DNA of 64,000 bases from G963663315 sp965116335. GTDB taxonomy: Bacteria; Pseudomonadota; Gammaproteobacteria; Arenicellales; Poriferihabitantaceae. Each line of letters begins with the position of its first letter. The stretch's first letter is position 1. The DNA lies in contig OZ220677.1 in NCBI GenBank assembly GCA_965116335.1, forward strand, positions 186,001-250,000, read 5' to 3'. The translations under genes were made by a program, and so were the position numbers. Positions 54,542 through 61,688 of the stretch are shown one piece after another. The notes below the pieces were generated by a model. It made no database searches, was not told where the DNA came from, and was given only the letters and a program-made list of their open reading frames with translations.

Positions 54542-56840
54542 GAGACCCCGCCAGGTCGGGCAGTCCCTGAGCCATGACAGCGCACGTGGTCATGTTACCG
54601 GCGCGGCGATTTATGTGGACGATCGGGTGCCCCGGCAGGGTCAACTGTATGCCTGTGTAGGGGGCAGCGCGATCACCCGTGGCCGTGTCAAATCCATGAG
54701 TCTGGATGCGGTGCGCGCGGCTCCCGGCGTGGTCGACGTAATCACCGCGGCGGAAGTGCCCGGACAGCTGGATATTGGCCCGGTATTCCCCGGTGACCCG
54801 TTGTTGGTGGCTGAGGAGATCGAATATCATGGGCAGCCACTGTTCGCTGTTCTGGCGAGCAGTCATGATCTTGCGCGCCGCGCCCTTGCCCTTGCCGAAA
54901 TTGAATATGAGGAGATGGAGCCGGTACTGGAACTGGAGCAGGCTATTGCTGATGCGTATTATGTGCGGCCTGCCTACCGGATGCGGCGAGGAGACGCCAG
55001 CGCCGTGTTGGGAAAGGCGTCCGGGCGATTCCAGGGCGAGCTTCGGGTGGGTGGGCAGGAACATTTCTACCTGGAGGGACAGGTTTCGCTGGCGATACCG
55101 GAGGAGGAGGGTGGCATGACCCTGTACACTTCCTCGCAGAATCCTACCGAGGCCCAGAAACTGGTGGCGAAGGTACTGGGCATCCCCATGCACAAGGTCA
55201 ACGTCATCACCCGGCGGATGGGTGGAGGATTTGGCGGCAAGGAAACCCACGGCTCCCCCTGGTCCTGTATCGCCGCGGTCTTCGCAAGTCGCAACGGCTG
55301 TGCTGTCTCCTGCAGGTTGTCACGCCGGGATGATATGGTCATGACCGGCAAGCGGCACAATTTCCTGAATCATTATGATGTCTGTCACGATAAGCAAGGT
55401 CGGTTGGAGGCCATACAGTACCGTCTTGCCGGGCAATGCGGCAACTCACCGGATCTGTCGGACGCTATCGTGGATCGGGCAATGTTCCATTGCGACAATG
55501 CCTATTACATCCCGGATGTCCTGATTGACGGGTTGCGTTGCAAGACTCACACGGTTTCTGCCACAGCCTTCCGGGGTTTCGGCGGTCCCCAGGGGATGAT
55601 CACCGTAGAGGCGATCATGGATGAAATTGCTTTTCGTACCGCTCGGGACCCGCTGGATGTGCGGCGGACGAATCTCTACAATACCACAGACCGTAACGTC
55701 ACCCCCTATCACCAGCGGATCACTGACTTTTCGGTTCCGCGTATTCTGCAGCAACTGGAAGTGGAGTCTGATTACCGGGTTCGCCGCGAGGCAATCCGCG
55801 CATTCAACTGCCAAAGCCCGGTGCTGAAGAAGGGTATCGCGCTGACTCCGGTAAAGTTCGGTATTTCTTTCACCGTGCTCCATCTCAATCAGGCGGGTGC
55901 CCTGATCCATGTCTATACGGACGGTAGCATCCACTTGAACCACGGCGGAACCGAAATGGGACAGGGCCTGATGACCCGGGTACAGCAGGTTGTAGCAGAG
56001 GAGTTCCAGGTCAATCCGGCGCGTATCGTAATTTCTGCCACCCGTACCGACAAGGTGCCCAATACCTCGCCCACTGCGGCCTCATCCGGTGCCGACATCA
56101 ACGGCATGGCGGCATTGAACGCGGCGCGTACTATTCGTCGGCGGATGACTTCTTTTCTGGCGGAGAAATACGGTGTCGACGAGTCGCAAGTCGTGTTCCG
56201 GGACGAGCGGGTGTATATGGGCGATCACGTGCTTGAGTTCGGGCAGGCGGCAAAGGAGTCCTGGATGGGCCGGGTCTCCCTGTCCGCTACAGGTTTCTAT
56301 CGGACTCCCGAGATCCATTACGACCGGGCGCAAGCCTGCGGACGCCCGTTCTTCTACTACGCCAATGGCGCCGCCGTGTCAGAAGTGGTGATTGACACGC
56401 TCACCGGGGAATCCCGGTTGCTACGAGTCGACATCCTGCACGATGTCGGGCGTTCCCTCAACCCGGCCATCGACATCGGCCAGATTGAGGGCGGCTTTAT
56501 CCAGGGCTTCGGCTGGCTTACCTGCGAGGAATTGAAATGGGACCAGGCGGGTCGGCTGCTGACCGATTCTCCGGCCACCTACAAAATTCCAGCCATATCT
56601 GACATGCCGCCGGTCTTTAATACCCGACTGCTGGCCGATGCAGATAACAGCGAACCGACCATCTTCCGCTCCAAAGCGGTTGGCGAACCGCCGCTGATGC
56701 TGGCTATTTCCGCCTGGTGCGCGATTCGTGATGCGGTGGCGGCAGTCGGTGAGTACCGGGTTTTCCCGGAGTTGCATGCGCCAGCCACGCCGGAGGAGAT
56801 CCTGCGCTCGGTGAACGGTGTGCGGGAGCGGTCTTTATGA
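54531..56840 (+). CDS. xdhB: Xanthine dehydrogenase, molybdenum-binding subunit
   Basis: Large subunit holding the molybdopterin cofactor; hydroxylates hypoxanthine and xanthine to urate. 769 residues, the bacterial XdhB length. Motifs: RMGGGFGGKETHGSP, ATAFRGFGGPQGMI (substrate Arg), GGTEMGQGLMTRV, and the catalytic Glu region SKAVGEPPLMLA. Coupled to xdhA and xdhC by overlaps. Confidence 0.96.
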   Translation: MSIERPRQVGQSLSHDSARGHVTGAAIYVDDRVPRQGQLYACVGGSAITRGRVKSMSLDAVRAAPGVVDVITAAEVPGQLDIGPVFPGDPLLVAEEIEYHGQPLFAVLASSHDLARRALALAEIEYEEMEPVLELEQAIADAYYVRPAYRMRRGDASAVLGKASGRFQGELRVGGQEHFYLEGQVSLAIPEEEGGMTLYTSSQNPTEAQKLVAKVLGIPMHKVNVITRRMGGGFGGKETHGSPWSCIAAVFASRNGCAVSCRLSRRDDMVMTGKRHNFLNHYDVCHDKQGRLEAIQYRLAGQCGNSPDLSDAIVDRAMFHCDNAYYIPDVLIDGLRCKTHTVSATAFRGFGGPQGMITVEAIMDEIAFRTARDPLDVRRTNLYNTTDRNVTPYHQRITDFSVPRILQQLEVESDYRVRREAIRAFNCQSPVLKKGIALTPVKFGISFTVLHLNQAGALIHVYTDGSIHLNHGGTEMGQGLMTRVQQVVAEEFQVNPARIVISATRTDKVPNTSPTAASSGADINGMAALNAARTIRRRMTSFLAEKYGVDESQVVFRDERVYMGDHVLEFGQAAKESWMGRVSLSATGFYRTPEIHYDRAQACGRPFFYYANGAAVSEVVIDTLTGESRLLRVDILHDVGRSLNPAIDIGQIEGGFIQGFGWLTCEELKWDQAGRLLTDSPATYKIPAISDMPPVFNTRLLADADNSEPTIFRSKAVGEPPLMLAISAWCAIRDAVAAVGEYRVFPELHAPATPEEILRSVNGVRERSL

Positions 56841-57625
56841 ACTGGCTCCATGCCGCCGCCCGGTTGTCCGCAGACAACCAGGGTTTCGTGATGGTCACCG
56901 TGCTGGAGACGCGCGGTTCTACCCCCAGAGATCAACAATCCAGGATGGTGGTTACGGCAAACACGAGCTATGATTCCATCGGTGGCGGTAATCTCGAATT
57001 TTGCGCTATGAAACACGCAAGAGAATTGCTTTCACAGGGACGTTCTGGCAATGAACGCCAGCATTACACGCTGGGAAAAGACGTTCTACAGTGTTGCGGG
57101 GGGCAGGTGGAACTCCTCTACGAATGCTTCCCTGCCTGTGGCTTCCAGGTCGCTCTTTTCGGCGCGGGTCATGTCGGCAAGGCACTGGTGCGGATTCTGG
57201 CGGACTTGCCCTGCCGGGTTACCTGGCTCGATAACCGTGAGGATGTCCTGACCGCTTCGGTTGAGGAATCCGGCGCGCCGGCCAATGTTACTCCCCGATG
57301 GGTGGATAATCCGCCGCTTGCGGTGGAGCAACTGCCGCCCGATGTCTGGTATCTGGTCATGACTCACAGCCATGCGATTGACTTCGAGCTTGTGGAGGCC
57401 ATACTGACACGCGGCGACTTCCCCTATTGTGGCCTGATTGGTTCCCGCTCCAAGTCTGCTAAATTCCGCAAGAGATTATCGCGCATGGGTTTCTCGGATG
57501 CTGAGCTTGAGCGGCTGGTATCTCCTGTTGGTATGGACCTGGGTGGCGGTAAAACGCCCATGGAAGTGGCTGTGTCGGTAGCTGCCCAGCTGCTCAGCCA
57601 ATATCGGGCGAAGAGCCGCGAGTGA
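56837..57625 (+). CDS. xdhC: Xanthine dehydrogenase accessory protein XdhC
   Basis: Chaperone that binds and sulfurates molybdenum cofactor and inserts it into XdhB; not part of the mature enzyme. 262 residues. VTVLETRGSTPRD at the N-terminus, the CCGGQVELLYE motif near residue 85, Rossmann fold ALFGAGHVGKALVRIL, and GLIGSRSKSAKFRKRL. Starts in the xdhB stop (ATGA). Its 3' end overlaps the convergent guaD by 32 bases. Confidence 0.94.
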   Translation: MNWLHAAARLSADNQGFVMVTVLETRGSTPRDQQSRMVVTANTSYDSIGGGNLEFCAMKHARELLSQGRSGNERQHYTLGKDVLQCCGGQVELLYECFPACGFQVALFGAGHVGKALVRILADLPCRVTWLDNREDVLTASVEESGAPANVTPRWVDNPPLAVEQLPPDVWYLVMTHSHAIDFELVEAILTRGDFPYCGLIGSRSKSAKFRKRLSRMGFSDAELERLVSPVGMDLGGGKTPMEVAVSVAAQLLSQYRAKSRE

Positions 57626-58943
57626 CGGGCGTTCCGTCATCTGCCCAATCGCGCCGGTGGGCAATCTCTCCCAATATCCGGGTTTCCCGGATGGCGCGGT
57701 CATCACCGAGCATCTGTAGCGCGAACAATCGTTCCATCAGATTATTGCAGCGCTGTATGCGCCGCTTGATCAATGGAGTGGCGCGGTAGTCAAGCACGAC
57801 GAAATCAGCCTCCTTGCCGGGCTCGAAATTGCCGATATACCGATCCAGGTCCAGCATTTTGGCTCCGCCCAGAGTGGCCAGGTAAAGTGACTGGAACGGC
57901 GACAGATTATAGTCCTGAAGCTGTTGTACCTTGTAGGCTTCGTTGATCACCCGGAGCAGGGAAAAACTGTCGCCGCCACCAACGTCCGTGCCGAGACCGG
58001 TATGGACGCGATGTTCGAGCGCGGCGCGATAGTCGAACAGACCGCTGCCGATGAACAGGTTTGACAGTGGACAGTGGGCGATACCGGAGCCGGAATCCGC
58101 GAGTCGTTGCCATTCGCTGTCGTGCAGATGGATGCCGTGAGCGAAAACCGACCGCCGACCGAGCAAGCCGTGCTGGTCGTAAACATCCAGATATCCGCTG
58201 GCCTCAGGAAACAATTCCGCTACCCAGCGACATTCTCCGGCGTTTTCCGCAAGGTGGGTATGCAGGTGCACTCCAGGATGCTCGGTAAGCAACTGGCTCG
58301 CCATGTCGAGTTGTTGCGGGCTGGAAGTGACCGCGAAACGGGGAGTTACCGCATATCCCAGACGGCCCACATTGTGCCAGCGTTTGATCAGTGATTTGCT
58401 GTCCTGATAGCTGGTCTTTGCCGTATCGCAAAGATATTCCGGGGCATTGCGATCCATCATAACCTTGCCACAGATCATACGCAGGTTACGCTGATGAGCC
58501 TGTGAGAAAAAGGCCTCGACAGATTGAGGATGTACCGTGCCGAAAACCAGGGCAGTTGTGGTGCCGTTGCGTAGCAGTTCGTCGAGGAAGAACGAGGTCA
58601 CACTGTTGGCATGATCCATGTCTCCGAACTTCCGTTCTGCCGGGAAAGTATGGGTTTGTAACCAATCCAGCAGTTGGGTGCCATAAGCCGCGATAATGTC
58701 ACATTGCGGGTAGTGGATATGGGTATCTACAAACCCCGGCGTTATCAGGGCATCCGGATGGTGCAGGATGGTTGTGTCCGGGGAAATCCTGGTCCGCAGA
58801 CTGTCGAAAGGCCCCGCATCTACCACCAGTCCATCCTCGATGAGTAGCAGGCCATCGGGGAAATGTATGATCGCCTCTTGTCCGAACAGGGCGGGGTTGT
58901 CGAGGAAGTATAGGATTTCCCCGCGATGAGCAGTCATTGTCAT
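57594..58943 (-). CDS. guaD: Guanine deaminase
   Basis: Zinc amidohydrolase converting guanine to xanthine. 449 residues from ATG 58943 (MTMTAHRGEILY), or 447 from 58937. Motifs: LITPGFVDTHIHYPQ, VHLHTHLAENAGEC, SVFAHGIHLHDSEWQ, GLGTDVGGGDSFSLL. The frame is open to 58979, but that would start inside the operator. The predicted promoter places the transcript start within a base or two of the ATG, so the messenger may be leaderless. Convergent with xdhC. Confidence 0.93.
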   Translation of the reverse strand: MTMTAHRGEILYFLDNPALFGQEAIIHFPDGLLLIEDGLVVDAGPFDSLRTRISPDTTILHHPDALITPGFVDTHIHYPQCDIIAAYGTQLLDWLQTHTFPAERKFGDMDHANSVTSFFLDELLRNGTTTALVFGTVHPQSVEAFFSQAHQRNLRMICGKVMMDRNAPEYLCDTAKTSYQDSKSLIKRWHNVGRLGYAVTPRFAVTSSPQQLDMASQLLTEHPGVHLHTHLAENAGECRWVAELFPEASGYLDVYDQHGLLGRRSVFAHGIHLHDSEWQRLADSGSGIAHCPLSNLFIGSGLFDYRAALEHRVHTGLGTDVGGGDSFSLLRVINEAYKVQQLQDYNLSPFQSLYLATLGGAKMLDLDRYIGNFEPGKEADFVVLDYRATPLIKRRIQRCNNLMERLFALQMLGDDRAIRETRILGEIAHRRDWADDGTPVTRGSSPDIG

Positions 58944-58950
58944 ACCATTG

Positions 58951-58993
58951 ATTATAGAAAAAATTGACCAAATGGCCAAATTTTTTCTATAAT
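58951..58993. promoter_or_regulatory. Divergent guaD/uraD promoters around a RutR-like operator
   Basis: TTGACCAAATGGCCAA at 58964-58979 differs in one base from the RutR consensus TTGACCA-N2-TGGTCAA. It serves as both -35 boxes: rightward TTGACC (58964-58969), 18 bases, TATAAT (58988-58993); leftward TTGGCC (complement of 58974-58979), 17 bases, TATAAT (complement of 58951-58956). The whole is one long near-perfect palindrome of about 43 bases. Confidence 0.85.
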
Positions 58994-59019
58994 AATCGGA
59001 TTGCAGCCGGATATGATCA

Positions 59020-59544
59020 ATGGATATCGAAACTTTTAACTTTCTCGGGCCTTTTCAGGCGAAGGAGGTTATGCGATACTGTTGCACTGCATCACGCTGG
59101 GTGGATCAGGTGGTGGACGGCAGGCCCTACTCAGGAGTTGCACAACTGCTGGCACAGGCACAAGAACACTGGTCAACCATGGTGGAGACCGACTGGCTTG
59201 AGGCATTTGACGGGCACCCCCGGATTGGCGACCCCGAATCTCTCAAGGCGAAGTACCGGGCTACTCTGGCCACTGCGAGCAGGGAGCAGTCGGGAGTCCG
59301 CCAGGCAGACGAGCAAACGCTTAACGGTCTGATTGAGGGCAATCAGGCTTATTTTGATCGTTTTGGTTTTATTTTTATCATTTTTGCCAGTGCAAAGAGC
59401 GCCCCGGAAATGTTGGCGCAACTGAGAGGTCGGCTGGACAATAACCGCCAGACAGAATTGACTATTGCGGCGGGCGAGCAGTGGAAGATTACCCGGCGGC
59501 GGTTGGACGATGTGTTCGCCGCTACCTGCAGCCGTGCCGCATGA
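59020..59544 (+). CDS. uraD: OHCU decarboxylase
   Basis: Converts 2-oxo-4-hydroxy-4-carboxy-5-ureidoimidazoline to S-allantoin, last step of urate breakdown. 174 residues, usual 165-175. FNFLGPFQAKEVMRYCC at the start, the catalytic His in AFDGHPRIGDPES, SREQSGVRQADEQTLNGL, and FGFIFIIFASAKSAPEML. First gene of the unit continuing with uraH and the BMP binding protein. Confidence 0.95.
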   Translation: MDIETFNFLGPFQAKEVMRYCCTASRWVDQVVDGRPYSGVAQLLAQAQEHWSTMVETDWLEAFDGHPRIGDPESLKAKYRATLATASREQSGVRQADEQTLNGLIEGNQAYFDRFGFIFIIFASAKSAPEMLAQLRGRLDNNRQTELTIAAGEQWKITRRRLDDVFAATCSRAA

Positions 59545-59563
59545 ACGTATTGCCGGACTCATA

Positions 59564-59902
59564 ATGAGCCAGATCACTACACATATACTGGACCTGTCCT
59601 GCGGGATGCCTGCACGGGGAGTGGCGGCAACACTCTGGCGGGGTGCCGGGACGGACCGGGTCGAGCTTGCGCGGGGTGTGACCGATGCCGACGGACGCAT
59701 ATCAGGCTGGCTCGGTGGCGAGGCGCTGCCCGGCGGCGCCTACAGTATTACTTTCGCTTCTGGCCGCTATTTTGCGGAGCGGAGCGTAGACACGTTTTAT
59801 CCACATGTGGAGATTTTCTTCGATGTGGCAGAGGGCGGGGCACATTATCATGTTCCCTTGCTAATCAGTCCGTGGGGCTACTCCACGTACCGCGGCAGCT
59901 GA
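59564..59902 (+). CDS. uraH: 5-hydroxyisourate hydrolase
   Basis: Transthyretin-like enzyme turning 5-hydroxyisourate into OHCU, between PuuD and UraD. 112 residues from ATG 59564 (MSQITTHILDLSCGMPARGV); the frame to 59465 overlaps uraD and is not native. Catalytic residues: His in THILDL, His in FYPHVEIFF, and the C-terminal tetrapeptide YRGS, all intact. No periplasmic signal peptide, so cytoplasmic. Confidence 0.95.
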   Translation: MSQITTHILDLSCGMPARGVAATLWRGAGTDRVELARGVTDADGRISGWLGGEALPGGAYSITFASGRYFAERSVDTFYPHVEIFFDVAEGGAHYHVPLLISPWGYSTYRGS

Positions 59903-59969
59903 TTGAACAGGTAAACCGGAGAATTGTAAAAAGATCCAAACTGTCAACCGATACCCGGAGGTATTCACT

Positions 59970-61043
59970 ATGCACAAAAGAACACTGATCAAGGCTCTCG
60001 CGGGAGTCACACTATCCGCTTCACTAGGCTTAAGCGTCGCTCAGGCCGAGGACATCAAGGCAGGGTTTGTCTATGTCGGTCCAGTGGGGGATCATGGCTG
60101 GACTTACCGCCACGACAAGGGTCGATTGCAGTTGGAAGAGGAACTCGGCATCAAGACCTCGTTTGTGGAAAGCGTGGCCGAGGGCGCGGACGCGGAACGG
60201 GTTATCCGCAAGCTCGCATCGAGTGGCCACGACATCATCTTCACGACCTCATTCGGCTATATGAATCCGACCCTGAAGGTGGCTGAGCAGTTCCCCGATG
60301 TGAAGTTCGAACATGCCACCGGGTACAAGCGCAGTGATAATCTCAGTACCTATTCCGCTCGTTTCTATGAAGGCCGCTCGGTTATTGGCGCGATTGCCGG
60401 TCATGTAACCCAAACCGGAGTAATCGGATATATCGCATCCTTCCCGATTCCCGAAGTCATTCGCGGCATCAACGCGTTCACATTAGCCATGCGTAAGGTG
60501 AACCCGGATGCGGTGGTGAAAGTGGTATGGGTCAACTCCTGGTATGATCCGGGCAAGGAGGGGGATGCCGCCAAGGCGCTGATTGATCAGGGGGCTGACA
60601 TCATTGCCCAGCATACGGATTCTCCAGCGCCGTTGCAGGTGGCGGAACAACGTGGAGTCCACGCCTTCGGGCAGGCTTCCGACATGAAGGCGTTTGCGCC
60701 GACTGCCCAGCTGACCGCCATTGTCAACGACTGGGGGCCGTATTATGTGAGCCGGGTCAAGGCACTGATGGACGGCACCTGGGAGAGTATAGATACCTGG
60801 GATGGCATTGATCCCGGCATGGTGGTCATCGCGCCTTACGGTGATGCGGTGTCAGAAGATGCGCGCGCCGCTGCCGACCAGGTCATTGCCGGTATCCGCG
60901 ATGGCAGTTTGCATCCGTTCCAGGGACCCATCCGCAATCAGGCAGGCGAGCCGGTAATCGGTGAGGGCGAAGTGCTGGACGATGGGGCTCTGCTCGGTAT
61001 GAGCTACTATGTCGAAGGTGTGCAGGGCGAAATTCCACAGTAA
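59970..61043 (+). CDS. BMP-family ABC transporter substrate-binding protein (purine/nucleoside)
   Basis: Periplasmic binding protein of the PnrA/Med type for nucleosides or nucleobases; partner of the ATPase and permeases at 38.9-42.5 kb although encoded 17 kb away. 357 residues; signal peptide LAGVTLSASLGLSVAQAEDI without a lipobox. GFVYVGPVGDHGWTYRHDKG and FVESVAEGADAERVIRKLAS fit the family. GGAGGT ribosome site at about 59958-59963. Followed by a strong terminator. Confidence 0.92.
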   Translation: MHKRTLIKALAGVTLSASLGLSVAQAEDIKAGFVYVGPVGDHGWTYRHDKGRLQLEEELGIKTSFVESVAEGADAERVIRKLASSGHDIIFTTSFGYMNPTLKVAEQFPDVKFEHATGYKRSDNLSTYSARFYEGRSVIGAIAGHVTQTGVIGYIASFPIPEVIRGINAFTLAMRKVNPDAVVKVVWVNSWYDPGKEGDAAKALIDQGADIIAQHTDSPAPLQVAEQRGVHAFGQASDMKAFAPTAQLTAIVNDWGPYYVSRVKALMDGTWESIDTWDGIDPGMVVIAPYGDAVSEDARAAADQVIAGIRDGSLHPFQGPIRNQAGEPVIGEGEVLDDGALLGMSYYVEGVQGEIPQ

Positions 61044-61061
61044 CTTTCCACCTGATCGCAC

Positions 61062-61098
61062 AACAGGAAAGCCTCTGGATGAGGCTTTCCTGTTTTTA
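61062..61098 (+). terminator. Rho-independent terminator after the BMP gene
   Basis: Perfect 14-bp stem AACAGGAAAGCCTC / GAGGCTTTCCTGTT with a 5-base loop, followed by TTTTA. It closes the uraD-uraH-BMP unit. Confidence 0.93.
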
Positions 61099-61195
61099 TG
61101 AGCCGGACTGAAAAATTTATGTTGGCGAAGGCTTGATTAACGGCTGGTTTCACCTCATATTTGCATCATTCAAATAATCTGCAAGATAAACTACC

Positions 61196-61525
61196 ATGTC
61201 TAAAAATATTGTACACGTAAGCGATGAATCATTTGAACAGGAAGTCCTCAATGCCACCGAGCCGGTGCTGATTGATTATTGGGCGGAATGGTGCGGGCCG
61301 TGCAAAATGATCGCTCCAATCCTCGACGAACTGGCGCAGGAGTACGGAGAAAAAATCAAGATCGCCAAACTCAACATTGATGAAAATCCGCAAACCCCTC
61401 CCAGGTACGGAATCCGCGGAATCCCGACTCTGATGCTGTTCAGGAACGGCAATGTCGAGGCAACCAAAGTAGGGGCAGTTTCCAAATCCCAACTCGCGGC
61501 ATTTATCGACAGCAATCTGGAATAA
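61196..61525 (+). CDS. trxA: Thioredoxin
   Basis: Cytoplasmic disulfide reductase. 109 residues. Active site WAEWCGPCKMIAPILDEL, buried Asp in VLIDYWAEWC, cis-Pro in IRGIPTLMLFRNG. It differs from E. coli TrxA mainly at NIDENPQTPPRYG. Own promoter region of about 100 bases after the terminator; palindromic repeats follow. Confidence 0.96.
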   Translation: MSKNIVHVSDESFEQEVLNATEPVLIDYWAEWCGPCKMIAPILDELAQEYGEKIKIAKLNIDENPQTPPRYGIRGIPTLMLFRNGNVEATKVGAVSKSQLAAFIDSNLE

Positions 61526-61527
61526 TT

Positions 61528-61688
61528 GTCGTAGGGGGGCAGGCTCTACGAGGACGTTAGGTGCAGATTCCGTATGGTTGTGGGTTCCTGCTTGCGCGGG
61601 AAAGACGGATGGTTGGGGCGTGGGATGGTGGTTGTGTCCCCCCATCCAATCCGCAGGCGGATTGGATTCCCCCTCAAGGGGGGAATGA
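61528..61688. repeat. Repeat cluster between trxA and sulP
   Basis: A degenerate family-B end (61528-61557), family C at 61580-61607 and a full family A at 61638-61688. The family-A copy contains the sulP stop codon (61674-61676) and its last few codons. Confidence 0.88.
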
